64,000 nt of DNA from Meghimatium bilineatum (lineage: Eukaryota > Mollusca > Gastropoda > Stylommatophora > Philomycidae). The position numbers and the translations under genes are program-made. The notes under the pieces were generated by a model, which worked only from the letters and a program-made list of their open reading frames with translations, did not search any database and was not told the DNA's origin. Each line of letters begins with the position of its first letter. The stretch's first letter is position 1. The stretch spans positions 13,735,767 to 13,799,766 of the forward strand of contig CM067315.1 in assembly GCA_034231615.1 (NCBI GenBank), in the 5' to 3' direction. Of the stretch, positions 41,241 to 51,987 are shown one piece after another.

Positions 41241-41889
41241 TTGAACTTCTACTCTTTTTAGAACTACAGATATAAATGTTTTTTTAAAAAAAAGAGTTGA
41301 TGAAATAAGAATATTTTTCCCTGTTAGGGAGAAAAAAAAAGTGGTAGTCTTTTAATATGTAACCAAGAAATGTCCAACCTCCATTTTATGCATCAAACTT
41401 TCAAGTGTTAGTAGTGGAGCAATGAAAGCTATGTTGAATATAAATAACCAAATGGTCGGAGGGTGTCCGACAAAGTGGAGGGTGCCGCAGTAACCGAATG
41501 AACAAATAGTAAAGCATAATGAATTAAACACGTTACTATAAACACTTACCTTGCCTATGAATAAAAATATATAAAAAAGTATATATAAAAAAAACATACA
41601 ATAAAAATAAACAGGACAATTCTCCACGTATCGGCTCAAATGGAACCCTTTTCAAGAGACAAACAACAGTAAACAACACAATAATAAACAAAATAGATGA
41701 CTTAGCCTGTCTAAAGCCACGTCTCCAAAACATAAAGCCACGTCTCCATGACGCAGGAATGGAAACACATCTAGTAAAAGACAAAATGCGTGCATTCATT
41801 ATAAACAAACTAGAAAGTGGGAAATTAGAGACAATAAAGATGTGCTTGGGGTGTTTATAATGAATGCAAGAATAATATAAGAAAAAGAC
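41241..41889. other. no gene; short inverted repeat 41.79 / 41.87 kb
   Basis: The phrase cattcattataaac (41792) is inverted as gtttataatgaatg (41855). The 173-residue minus frame across this region overlaps the LINE-F scrap and the hairpin and is not recognised. Confidence 0.4.
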
Positions 41890-42068
41890 CCCTTTTGTCA
41901 CTTTATCAGACAGGCAGGTTTTAAAAACAGTCACAACAGGCAAGACTGAAGGGAACAGAGACAGATGGGGACAACGTGAGAAAATATTCGTGTGACAACC
42001 TAGCATGGCATGGAAACAACAACGATCCTGATAACAATACTGTGAACAGAGAGCCATGGTCGCCTACG
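41890..42068 (+). pseudogene. LINE-F C-terminal fragment, decayed
   Basis: The plus strand encodes, with frameshifts, FIRQAGF then TGKTEGNRDRWGQREKIF, matching MRQGGVENIVTTGKIEG and RGRQREKIL of the copy at 40.7-41.2 kb. Its end forms one arm of the hairpin 41997-42104. Confidence 0.7.
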
Positions 42069-42104
42069 CCATGGATCGTTGTTGTTTCCATGCCATGCTA
42101 GGTT
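41997..42104. repeat. perfect 32-bp inverted repeat, 44-base loop
   Basis: Bases 41997-42028 (starting aacctagcatggcatgg) are the exact reverse complement of 42073-42104. The left arm is LINE-F tail sequence. Confidence 0.9.
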
Positions 42105-42214
42105 ATATATCAAGAAATAAGGTGTTTATTTGTGTGTGGGGAATATATCAGGAAATAAGTACTCGTTTGTTATGCATTAAGAAATAAGTGTGTTTTTTAA
42201 ATATGTATCCAGAA

Positions 42215-42290
42215 AAATGTGTCAGACCGAAATGCGCAGATATCGCATCTAAGCTGTCAACCATGGCACAACGCATTGCGTTCTCCAATG
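42215..42290 (+). repeat. DR1 middle fragment
   Basis: It contains tgtgtcagaccgaaatgcgc agatatcgca and ccatggcacaacgcattgcg, which is the DR1 middle. Confidence 0.6.
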
Positions 42291-42354
42291 CGATCTTGCT
42301 AATGTGCATGAATTTAAGAACGAACTCACAAGAAGTTATGAATCACGAAATAAG

Positions 42355-42512
42355 TGCTTTTTATTATAAATGAATGCGTTTTATTATAAATGAATGTTTT
42401 TTATTATAAATGAATGCTTTTTATTATAAATGAATGCGTTTTATTATAAATGAATGATTTTTATTATAATTGAATGCTTTCTATTATAAATGAATGCTTT
42501 CTATTATAGATT
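42355..42512. repeat. tandem array, 20-bp unit, about 8 copies
   Basis: The unit ttttattataaatgaatgcg repeats about eight times with small changes. Confidence 0.9.
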
Positions 42513-42711
42513 AATAATTAAAAAAATTATAAATGAATTATGCTTTTTCTTAGGATTCAAGTGAAGAAGCGAAACATATCAATCTTTGTGTACGTTGTTT
42601 TGTACACCAGTCATATGTTCTTAGTGAACGAGGAAAACATTCGAATAAATAGAACATCCCTCTATGACGATGCATTATACTTAAAAATAATCCCACGCAG
42701 TGAAGTAAACG

Positions 42712-43243
42712 GGTTCTTTGTTACCTCTAATATTTTATGGTAGTGCGTACTGAAATAACGAAACTTGACTTTGTTACCTCTAATATTTTATGGTAGTGCG
42801 TACTGATATAACGAAATTTGACTTGGTTACCTCTAATATTTTATTGTAGTGCGTACTGATATAACGAAACTTGACTTTGTTACCTCTAATATTTTATGGT
42901 AGTGCGTACTGAAATAACGAAACTTGACTTTGCTACCTCTAATATTTTATGGTAGTGCGTACTGATATAACGAAATTTGACGTTGTTACCTCTAATATTT
43001 TATGGTAGTGCGTACTGAAATAACGAAACTTGACTTTGTTACCTCTAATATTTTATGGTAGTGCGTACTGAAATAACGAAACTTGACTTTGTTACCTATA
43101 ATATTTTATGGTAGTGCGTACTGAAATAACGAAACCCGACCTTGTTACCTCTATGTTATGGTATTTGTTCTGAAATAACGAAACTTGACTTTGTTACCTG
43201 TAATATTTTATGGTAGTGCGTACTGATATAACGAAACTTGATT
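42712..43243. repeat. minisatellite, 53-bp unit, about 10 copies
   Basis: Units ctttgttacctctaatattt tatggtagtgcgtactgaaa repeat every 53 bases, and one shortened copy near 43150 has a deletion. Confidence 0.93.
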
Positions 43244-43304
43244 TTGTTGTCCGGTGGTTGAAAAGGGCGCCACATGCCAAAGGAGAGGTAAACTCATAAC
43301 TACC

Positions 43305-43432
43305 TTCGTCTGTGGGTCTCACCAATGACCCACTAGATAAACCACCCATGTAACAGAAAAGCTTAGTAGATGACATGCCGTTATATTGAGGCTCTCTAAA
43401 GAAGCTTTGTAGTATGCCATTTATGCAATTAT
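43305..43432. repeat. DR4 dispersed repeat, copy 2
   Basis: It matches the copy at 30.08-30.21 kb: gtgggtctcaccaatga, gatgacatgccgttata and agaagctttgtagtatgcca. Confidence 0.65.
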
Positions 43433-43636
43433 AGACCCCCTCTGAGTAGAAAGCTCATTCAATAGGCATTCACACTAAACCAAAAGCTGAAGTCTTCTGG
43501 GTATGGAAGAAATCTCGGAAAAATAACCCTATTGCACATAGGAATTAAGAGCTAATTGCTCGCAATTCCGGGGGTTCTCAAACAAACACACAACTACATT
43601 CACATACAGTAACAGTTATGCCCAGTCTCCGGTATG

Positions 43637-43828
43637 GAAGACATGTGTACAGAAAATGTAAACATGACCTGAGTTGCCAATTTTCATTATTTTCGTGAAT
43701 TGCGTTGGTCAGTCTTGGCAATTTTCGACACGCGACACCGAGTATATAGATTATGCAACGAAAATTACGACAGTAATAAAAAAACGTAACGAATGATGTC
43801 CTAATTAGTTCTGTACAGAGGTCTTACC
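43637..43828. mobile_element. MT1 foldback element copy
   Basis: Ends gtgtacagaaaatgtaaac and ttctgtacagaggtctta are inverted. Inside, gcgttggtcagtc and gaaaattacgacagtaataa are kept, while the centre has diverged. Confidence 0.68.
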
Positions 43829-43905
43829 GTAAAGTCGAAGGTCACGGTACCAAGGTATCGTTTTAGTAGAGTGAGATTGTGACACGTGAGAATACATGGT
43901 TTAAT

Positions 43906-44672
43906 TATTTGCTCCCTCCTACAACACAGCAACAACTGGGGAATATTTGCTCCCTACTACAACACAGCAACAACTGGGGAATATCTGCTCCCTCCTACAA
44001 CACAGCAACAACTGGGGAATATTTGCTCCCTACTACAACACAGCAACAACTGGGGAATATCTGCTCCCTCCTACAACACAGCAACAACTGGGGAATATTT
44101 GCTCCCTACTACAACACAGCAACAACTGGGGAATATCTGCTCCCTCCTACAACACAGCAACAACTGGGGAATATTTGCTCCCTACTACAACACAGCAACA
44201 ACTGGGGAATATCTGCTCCCTCCTACAACACAGCAACAACTGGGGAATATTTGCTCCCTCCTACAACACAGCAACAACTGAGGAATATTTGCTCCCTCCT
44301 ACAACACAGCAACAACTGGGGAATATTTGCTCCCTCCTACAACACAGCAACAACTGGGGAATATTTGCTCCCTCCTACAACACAGCAACAACTGGGGAAT
44401 ATTTGCTCCCTCCTACAACACAGCAACAACTGGGGAATATTTGCTCCCTCCTACAACACAGCAACAACTGAGGAATATTTGCTCCCTCCTACAACACAGC
44501 AACAACTGGGGAATATTTGCTCCCTCCTACAACACAGCAACAACTGGGGAATATTTGCTCCCTCCTACAACACAGCAACAACTGGGGAATATTTGCTCCC
44601 TCCTACAACACAGCAACACCTGGGGAATATATGCTCCCTCCTACAACACAGAAACAACTGGGGAATATTATT
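43906..44672. repeat. minisatellite, 38-bp unit, about 20 copies
   Basis: Units caacaactggggaatatttg ctccctcctacaacacag repeat every 38 bases. In the left part, units alternate regularly between atttgctccctacta and atctgctccctccta, forming a 76-bp dimer. In the right part only one type remains. No stop occurs in any plus frame, so frames to 266 residues are present; I regard them as artefacts. Confidence 0.95.
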
Positions 44673-45060
44673 TTTCTAAAGAAAAGAAACATACAAACCA
44701 AACATATTCGTTGCCGGGGCTGTTGTGCTAGTGATATTGCGTAGTTGCATAAAACAGAAGCGAATTGGGAAATTGGCGTAGGAAGAGTCCTTGCATCCTG
44801 TGTCCGTTCCAGCGATTGTTACGGTTTTCAGCATGCACTTGGTTGAACTTTATATATAAGACTCTGATGTTAAACTGACAACAGAGTTAGAACAATACAG
44901 GTATATAGATCACACGCCTGCGGCAGGTACGGTACATATGGCAACTGTTTACAAGAGTTCCTACCTGTGGGAATTACGTAAAAGGTGCGCAGTGCAAGAC
45001 GCCCTAACCTTACCCACAACGAACTCAACCCAACGTATTTTAACTGATTATAATTTCAGG
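44673..45060. other. no feature recognised
   Basis: No gene or repeat recognised. Confidence 0.4.
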
Positions 45061-45260
45061 ACTCCAAGAATGATTCTACTTTTGGCTTAAACAAGTAAAT
45101 TTATAGGAAGCCAGAGGACAATTTTTAAAAATTCTTGAGACTAACGGGAATTAAACCAGTCCGTTCAACGGCACAAAATCGCCTAGCAACTATTGAACAC
45201 GCGTTCTTCAGTACTTGACTAATGCTTGACATGCCTTAACCAAGACAATCAACAATAGCA
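45060..45260 (-). mobile_element. S5 tRNA-related SINE copy
   Basis: It shares with the next two copies aaacaagtaaatttataggaagc, aattcttgagactaacggga, the reversed B box attaaaccagtccgttc and cagtacttgactaa. Confidence 0.6.
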
Positions 45261-45274
45261 GACATCGGAATAGT

Positions 45275-45390
45275 CTTCTGAAACAACCCATTTGACTTTG
45301 TACTTGATTTTATTGGTCACTATTATTATACTTTGTGTTGCCAGCCAATGAAAATCAAGGGAAAAGTCAATTGAGTCACTAACCAATTTG
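45275..45390. mobile_element. MT2 foldback element copy
   Basis: The arms catttgactttgtacttgat tttattgg and ccaatgaaaatcaagggaaa agtcaattga are inverted around about 40 bases. Confidence 0.6.
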
Positions 45391-45629
45391 TTTATCAACC
45401 AATGAAATGATTGTTAAAAATTCGGTGACTCTAGATTCATATATTCACTCAAAAGCAGTCAAGATGCGTGACACATTCCACATGCCCTACAACCTGTAGT
45501 AAGAACTAGTATGCAAGTAGCCTGGGTACCGTCGTGGAATCTAGAATCACCCACTCTAGAATTTGTGTAGTATAATCTCAAATTAGCTGATAACAACGAC
45601 ACTGTCCCAGGCAACTAATGGTCCTATCT

Positions 45630-45790
45630 ACACCTGCGACTAACGGGAATTGAACCAGGTCTGTTCTAACGACACCGAATCGCCTTGCAACTTGAGGAAA
45701 CCAGTTTTTCCGTACTTGACTAACCGTATCTCCAAAAAAAGATTTTGTCAAGACATTCAAACTGTGTACTCAAGTCACTGAGAACGGACC
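45630..45790 (-). mobile_element. S5 tRNA-related SINE head, minus strand
   Basis: On the minus strand: gttagtcaagtacggaaaaa (A-box-like), gcaaggcgattcggtgtcgt and acctggttcaattcccgtta (B box). Spacing fits a tRNA-derived SINE head with a slightly enlarged D-to-T interval. Confidence 0.6.
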
Positions 45791-45869
45791 AATCGAGACA
45801 AGGATTATTACAACAATGAACATCCCGTACAAATATTGAAGTATCCATAGAACATAGAACATCCGTATT

Positions 45870-46205
45870 CATACTACAAGGACCAATATGTCTTCTTGTA
45901 AACATAAATAACATAAAGACAGTGTACTCTTGCTTCAAATAATAGCTTATACAAGTAAATTCAAGTAGGAAGTAAGAGAATAAATTAAAAATTCTTGAGA
46001 CCAACGGGAATTGAACCAGGTCCGTTCTAACGAAACCTAGTCTAATGCATATGGTTCAATTCCCGCTATTCTCAAGAATTTTTAATTTATCCTCTTACTT
46101 CCTACTTGAATTTACTTGTATAAGCTATTATTTGAAGCAGCATTGTACTGTCTATATATGTTTATATTTACAAGAAGACATATTGGCCCTTGCAGTACAA
46201 ATACG
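45870..46205. mobile_element. two S5 SINE bodies in perfect head-to-head inversion
   Basis: The left arm (about 45875-46030) and right arm (about 46048-46200) are reverse complements. Both contain the B box (ggttcaattcccg), then ctcaagaatttttaatttat, cttcctacttgaatttactt and acaagaagacatattgg. The centre is near 46037. Arms are about 150 bases with few mismatches. Confidence 0.8.
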
Positions 46206-46484
46206 GCTGTACAAAATGCACACCCATACATTATTACTTAGAATATTCAAGCTCTATGGACAGTTGCTAGACCACCATTGTATGTACTGATATGACAGAA
46301 AGAGTAAAATAGGCTGCTGATTATGCGAGCGGTGCAACTATGTCTACTTTGACACTATAATAGGTTTTTTGGTATACTAGGAGTTAACAAATAAACAATA
46401 TAATAGGTTTATGGTTTAGTAGGAGTTAACAAAATAAACAGCCTGTAATCTGAAGGTCTCACCAGTGACGCAGCTGACAAACAA

Positions 46485-46710
46485 TAATGCAAATTCCTAT
46501 ATAGCAAGACCTTCCTCTTGCAAATTCCTATATAGAAAGGCTTTCCTCTTTTAAATCCCTAAAGAGTGAGGCTTTCCTCTTCAAAATCCCTATATATTAA
46601 GTTTTTCATCTTGCAAATCACCATATATTGAGGTTTTCCTCTTGCAAATTCCTATAATGGGACGCTTTTCTCTTGCAAACCCATATATAGGGAGCCATTC
46701 CTCTTGTGGA
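46485..46710. repeat. degenerate tandem array, about 30-bp unit, 7 copies
   Basis: The phrase ttcctcttgcaaattcctat atag recurs about every 30 bases with heavy divergence. Confidence 0.8.
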
Positions 46711-46861
46711 AACACAAATGCATTTAAATCAGAGGCAACATTTTGGAGTTGATAGATCGGATGGAGTTTGTTTTCGTGCGAAATAGGGCAAAATAATGTT
46801 GTCTTTTCTTTTAGACCTTTGTAGCTCCACGTAATGTTATCTGAGACATGGACATTCTTTA

Positions 46862-47175
46862 ACATCTAGATGTCTGAGTTCTGAGTCCAACAATGGACAA
46901 ATAGATGTCTGAGTTCTCGGTCCAACAATGGACATCTTATGTCTGAGTTCTCGGTCCAACACTGGACATCTATGTCTGAGTTCTGTGTCCAACAATGGAC
47001 AAATAGATGTATGAGTTCTGGGTCCAACAATGGACATCTATATGTTTGAGATCTTGGTCCAACACTGGACATCTATATGTCTGAGTTCTCGGTCCAACAA
47101 TGGACATCTATATGTCTGAGTTCTGGGTCAAACAATGGATATCTATATGTCTGAGTTCTGGGTCAAACAATCCAA
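46862..47175. repeat. minisatellite, about 35-bp unit, 9 copies
   Basis: Units gtctgagttctgggtccaac aatggacatctatat repeat. Part of the unit (ttctcggtccaacactggacat) resembles the 63.4-kb array (gctctaggtcccaacactgg). Confidence 0.88.
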
Positions 47176-47917
47176 CATCACCATGATTTCTATGTTACTT
47201 TGATCCATTGTTGAATGGAACATCCAATTCCAGCTGAAAATCTCCTTAATCGCATATCACAACATGTATGGCATATAACAGTGTTGCTATTCTGTGTTTC
47301 CCATTTTTGAACCAGATAAAACACATGAAAGGTTACAACCATGTTCTCCACTAACCCTCTCTTTTGATCTCATAATTTGTCCACAACATAAACAATGCTT
47401 TATTCTGATGTTAGTAAGCAATTCCTGTTTTGTATGCGTATTTTCCAGCACATCCTCATTAAGTTTTTCTATCTATCGACTCTAACCTTATAATTGTTCT
47501 TTTTTTGTGTTTCATTGTGTCTGACTATCATTATTGAACCCTGTTATTATGTATTCAAAGTGTTTGCTCCGGTTTTTCCCAAGGACGCTTTGTCCGGCTT
47601 CCATCCTTCTAAATTATCACATCCCGCGAGGAAATATGTGTGCAATAATAACATTGTTTACTATTATCTGTAACAGATGTCTCAAGGGGGGGGGGGGGGG
47701 TAGAGGGAGACGTGCAGTTCTGTTAATGGCACAATCCAGGTGTAGATATGAACTTCGGGGTTGTTAAGTGCGCGTGATAGAGATAGCTTGTAGCGTGGGT
47801 CTCGACAATACTGCCGACGATCGCGCTTGTAGTTACTAGGTGCAAACTCCAAAAGGTAAACTTTCGAAACCATTTCCCCACCGAAGAGGGATGTATCGAG
47901 CCATTGGCGCAAATAAA
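47176..47917. other. no gene recognised; poly-G at 47.69 kb
   Basis: A G run of 14 lies at 47687-47700. Frames of 60-98 residues in this stretch overlap on both strands and are not recognised. Confidence 0.4.
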
Positions 47918-48045
47918 ACGGCGATACAATGCATTTCCTTCTCTGGACTACATCCTGCTGGAAATCTAGTGGGGCCATTGTCCTGCTATAAGAGAGAACC
48001 AGCGGGAGTTTGAGAATGAACGCTGAAGGAGAAGAAGAAATTTTG
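47918..48045 (+). repeat. DR1 dispersed repeat, 3' half
   Basis: It has ggactacatcctgctggaaa tc, gtcctgctataagagagaac and cagcgggagtttgagaatga acgctgaaggagaagaag, the complete DR1 3' end. Confidence 0.75.
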
Positions 48046-48084
48046 CTTGGTTTATAAGTAACAATTTTCTCTGTAAAGATATTA

Positions 48085-48310
48085 CTTTGTTACTGTGCTG
48101 TAATAAAAATGGTCTCTCTTGTTACTGCGCGGTAAGAAAATGATCTCTCCTGTTACTGCGCGGTAAGAAAATGGTCTCTCTTGTTACTGCGCGGTAAGAA
48201 AATTGTATCTCTTGTTACTGTGCGGTAATAAAATTGTATCTCTTGTTACTGCGCGGTAAGAAAATGGTCCCCCTTGTTACTGTGCGGTAAGAAAATGGTT
48301 TCTCTTGCAG
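48085..48310. repeat. tandem array, about 31-bp unit, 7-8 copies
   Basis: Units ctctcttgttactgcgcggt aagaaaatggt repeat, starting just after the DR1 3' tail. Confidence 0.9.
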
Positions 48311-48342
48311 CGATCGAATACAGTATAATATTGATCAATTTT

Positions 48343-48390
48343 AACCTATCAATGTTAACCAATCAATGTTAACCAATCAATGTTAACCAA
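48343..48390. repeat. tandem array, 14-bp unit, 3 copies
   Basis: The unit aaccaatcaatgtt is repeated three times. Confidence 0.85.
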
Positions 48391-48765
48391 TTATTTACAC
48401 AATAAAGTATTTCTTCGTTTATGATTGTATGTTTTCGCGGAAACAAAAAGAGCAGACAAGACGTGTATCAAACATCAATGATAATTGCAATCTTTGATTG
48501 ATATTCGGGTTGGAAAATTACGATCTGCGGGGTCAAAGCTGACTTTTCAAGATACTTGCTGGCCACGTTGTTTTAATTAAAATTACTATACTCTGTTCAC
48601 TATATGATTGAAGTGGGTCAAAACACATCCATATATTACTCCGCGACAACAGGTGATTGTTATACAGCTGGTGACATTTAAAGACAATCAATCAATTATT
48701 CAGAACTTACGTCATAGCAACCCTTTCCTCTCCAAAGAGAGCTTATAACAAACGATCAGTGGATA
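48391..48765. other. no feature recognised
   Basis: No gene or repeat recognised. Confidence 0.4.
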
Positions 48766-48767
48766 GA

Positions 48768-48922
48768 TAGTCAAAGATAGACCAAGAAAGAGATGGATCG
48801 ACAACATCACGACCACCATCCACAAACACGGACTCAGTAGGACTCAGGCGTCACATCTGGCCTTGAAAAGAAACTTACAGCTCCCACCCTTACGCTTAAC
48901 AGCAAGTGTTTTTAGCATTATA
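48768..48922 (+). pseudogene. LINE-C RT tail fragment, copy 2
   Basis: From 48777 the plus strand encodes DRPRKRWIDNITTTIHKHGL, then ASHLALKRNLQLPPLRLTAS V. It is collinear with the copy at 142-318. Both end soon after the LTASV motif, suggesting a common LINE 3' end. Confidence 0.75.
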
Positions 48923-49205
48923 AAGTGTTAAAAGTTTAAATCTGCTTATACAGAACAATAGACACGTGTTGTATGAAAAGCCAAGTATGTCGGTACTTCC
49001 GGTATATTCTATGAATCTTATCTTATTGTCCGTACTCTATTTACATACAGGGCGCTTGGTAAAAGTAAAATAGCTGTGAGCCGGTGCATAGCATTGGTTT
49101 TCTCATAAGTGCTCAGGCACAGCCGATTAATGGTCCCAGGTATTCCAACTACCACTCCTGTTGGTTTGTTCAAGCGTGACTCTTGACAGTACATTCCTTC
49201 CATCC

Positions 49206-49405
49206 GAATTAATAAGACCTACATTAGGTATGTTTTTGATTATTGTTATAATTTTCATTGATTACTTTTTATATTCTTGGAGTAGCCGTGGCTATTTTTT
49301 AGCATGCGATTCTAAGTATAGAAATATTGGCCAACGAGGGACACAGGAATAATAAATCAGGAACGAATGAAGGTCTCATTTATTCAGAGAACAAGTCTTC
49401 TATAA
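49206..49405. mobile_element. MT1 foldback element copy
   Basis: Left arm gtttttgattattgttataa ttttcattg, centre cgtggctattttttagcatgcg, right arm ccaacgagggacacaggaat aataaatc and gaacgaatgaaggtc. The outer right end (attcagagaacaagtcttct) is shared with the 61-62 kb copies. Confidence 0.65.
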
Positions 49406-49452
49406 CTACCGACGGTCGTGGTTCAAGACTGTACTTCACTGTATATAACCTG

Positions 49453-49458
<6 letters not shown>

Positions 49459-49485
<27 letters not shown>

Positions 49486-49486
49486 C
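49459..49486. repeat. poly-A run, about 26 bases
   Basis: A long uninterrupted A run, the longest homopolymer in the window. No upstream gene is evident, so it cannot be assigned as a retrogene tail. Confidence 0.85.
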
Positions 49487-49860
49487 AACTGGTCCTGCGT
49501 CAATTAATCTTGGCGCATTTGAGTAATCCAATATTGAATTGGTTACTTTGCGTTTTTTTGTTTTTCGTCCTTGACAAGTAATAATGACCATTTGTTACAT
49601 CCACTTTTGACATTCTGTTAGTGTTGCGTTCTTAATTATGCGTTTGTAAATGGCTAACAAGTCTTCTTCTGGCAACAAATATCATTGGACAGTTCGGGAA
49701 TGGGGTGATCACTAGATTGTTTCTGGTCTATCCGTGACTTTCTATCTACTCTTCTCTGTTGATCTACTGAATTTCTCATATTTTCACAAGATGCTGTGTT
49801 TGGTTGTTTTTTTTACTGTGGAGTGCCATGTAGCTGTATTTTGTGCATACCTTCCCGTGT
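49487..49860. other. no feature recognised
   Basis: AT-rich; possibly the far 3' part of the LINE-H copy that follows on the minus strand, but I cannot show it. Confidence 0.35.
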
Positions 49861-49861
49861 A

Positions 49862-50330
49862 TCTTGGTCTATTTCTAATTGCTTTCAACGAGGTCTTTAA
49901 CGAGTGAGACATTGTAGCGCTTCATTTGGCGACTTTGAGAAAGTATGCCCTTCTGTAACTCACCGAAGACAAGTATATTTGGCGGGTGATCTTCTGGCAT
50001 GCGTACCAGATGATCTGTCCAACGAATGTGTGTTTGCATTTTAGAATAGTGTCAATGCTAGGGATACCAGAGCTCTCAAAGACAGTGGTATCTGGAATCT
50101 TATCTTGCCATCTGATATTCATAACTTTTGTTTGAAAGTGATTGAGCTGCCTCATGTCTTCTATACACAGTCAATGTTTTACCAACGTAAAACAGCGCTG
50201 GAAGCACCACTGATCTGTAAACTTTCTGCATAGTTTGTAGGTTAAAGGTCATGGATGTGAACATGAACTGCGCTGAACAATTTTGATTTAAGTGAGTAAG
50301 AGTTGTGTAAAGCGTCGACCTCACTCTCTT
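49862..50330 (-). pseudogene. LINE-H reverse transcriptase C-terminal fragment
   Basis: The minus strand encodes MQKVYRSVVLPALFYVGKTL TVYRRHE, then QLNHFQTKVMNIRWQDKIPD TTVFESSGIPSIDTILK, then GQIIWYACQKI and GILSQSRQMKRYNVSLVKDL. The order VY-SVVLP-LLYG-ETWTVYRRH, LNHFH, RWQDKIPDT-V and GIPSI-T-L is a well-known LINE RT C-terminal block. It has frameshifts, and the catalytic core is missing. Confidence 0.88.
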
Positions 50331-50618
50331 GTCGGACCTAATTTGAAACCAGTGGCACGACGAATCGAGACGACTGGAAATTAAGTTTTATGCAGGGGAT
50401 GACCATATTTTTTATCTACGCGTCTCACCATGTTCGGTCCACATCGTACTGCTGGAATTCTCCTACATACCGACTGGGCCGATACATTATTGTGCCTCAT
50501 ATGCGTGCAGACACAGGTATGAACAGCACGGGTCTATTGCCTGCCAATGGAGGTGCGGATCAATTAAAGGTCAGCCAACAGTTACCAGCAATTGTTAAGT
50601 CTTAGTAAATCTCTCCTT
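50331..50618. other. no feature recognised
   Basis: No gene or repeat recognised. Confidence 0.4.
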
Positions 50619-50619
50619 G

Positions 50620-51090
50620 AGTGTATCCGCCATTAAACGTTGACTGACGATCCCAGTACGCCGTTGATTGACCATCAATCTTCCTCGCCCATGAAACAAT
50701 TATTTTCTTGCGACACAACATTTCAAGACAAGCTCCCTTATTCTAGTCATGGAACAAGAGTGATTGTGACTTATACAGTCATTTGTTCGTGCGTTTTCCC
50801 GTAGAGTGTTCAAAATATCTGCCCGATTGATCGCTCCGCCAACAGCCGTAGTAGCTGCGTGTGCAGCCAAACTATCTGCTCTCTCATTGAACCCCCACCT
50901 GCACTGTCACAATCATGCTCATCGAGTCACTGAGTATACAGGCATGTGTCGCAGTCTGCGAGCACACCCAATTCAGAGCTTTGGTTACTGCCAAAATCTC
51001 CATTGCCATGCTGCTTGTCGTCTGGGTGAGCACACCACATTCCTCTGATGGTCTTCTCCCATCTTTGTGCCGCGAAGGCTCAGGCACTCC
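50620..51090 (-). pseudogene. LINE-D RNase H fragment with internal deletion
   Basis: The minus strand encodes RRPSEECGVLTQTTSSMAME ILAVTKAL (catalytic Glu in AMEI), ATHACILSDSMSMI (catalytic Asp), and then, directly after VQVG, FNERADSLAAHAATTAVGG and INRADILNTLREN (last Asp in ERAD). About 25 residues that normally lie between, including the H-x-G motif, are missing. The function in a live LINE would be hydrolysis of the RNA strand of the hybrid. The same family supplies the piece at 52.33-52.69 kb. Confidence 0.85.
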
Positions 51091-51094
51091 TGGT

Positions 51095-51378
51095 GTATAT
51101 ATATGTGATTTATGTATATATGAGATTTATGTATATATGTTATTTATGTATATATGTGATTTATGTATATATGTGATTTATGTATATATGAGATTTATGT
51201 ATATATGTGATTTATGTATATATGGGATTTATGTATATATGGGATTTATGTATATATGTGATTTATGTATATATGTGATTTATGTATATATGTGATTTAT
51301 ATATATATGGGATTTATGTATATATGGGATTTATGTATATATGTGATTTATGTATATATGTGATTTATGTATATGTTT
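51095..51378. repeat. minisatellite, 17-bp unit, about 16 copies
   Basis: The unit tgtatatatgtgattta repeats, with gagattta, gggattta and gttattta variants. It begins at the 5' edge of the LINE-D RNase H piece. Confidence 0.95.
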
Positions 51379-51985
51379 CATTTTCATTGGATGGTGATAC
51401 AAAACGTATATAAGGTGATCAATAAATATCACGGATCAGCCAACATGAGTGATCAGTTGCAAGGCCTTTTCTCTAGTGGACTGCGGTTCACCTGCGTAGA
51501 TAATGGTTGAACTGAGACCTCCTGACTAATGTCGACTTCGAATTTAGTAGAGATGACGACATTCCTCGACCTTTCCTATACCAATTTTCTGATGACTGAG
51601 TGAACTAGGAAAGCCCTTTGAGGGAGGGTGGGGGGTGGTGTTTGTAAACTCCCAGCTACCTAAAAATTTAGGTCATTATAGTAAACGAACCACTTAAGCA
51701 CTACATGGCCGTGGTTCGGTTAGGGATAGGGGGAATCGATTAATAAAATACATAATAGATGCTTTGAACGCACATCGATAACGTTAATGGACTTCCAGTC
51801 CAGGTTTTCTACTGACATCTCAAGCAGTTTAGATAAGTGGTGACGTCACTCAAACATGCGCTGAAATACAACAAACTTGAACGCTTTATTTTAGATGATT
51901 TTTGTCGCAATGTTTACATAACATGATTCCATGGTGAGAAATAGTGCCCAGATTGTCAGCCATTTGCAGTCAAGTGATAATATGT
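51379..51985. other. no feature recognised
   Basis: Near 51381 the phrase tcattttcattggatggtga tac resembles half of an MT2 element. No gene recognised. Confidence 0.4.
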
Positions 51986-51987
51986 TT

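Noticed and set aside
41536-42057. A 173-residue minus-strand protein with hydrophobic stretches
   Set aside because: It overlaps a LINE-F fragment on the other strand and a perfect hairpin. The composition reflects AT-rich DNA and no family is recognised.
49459-49486. Poly-A tail of a processed retrogene
   Set aside because: No coding sequence or element end is recognisable upstream, and no flanking duplication was found.
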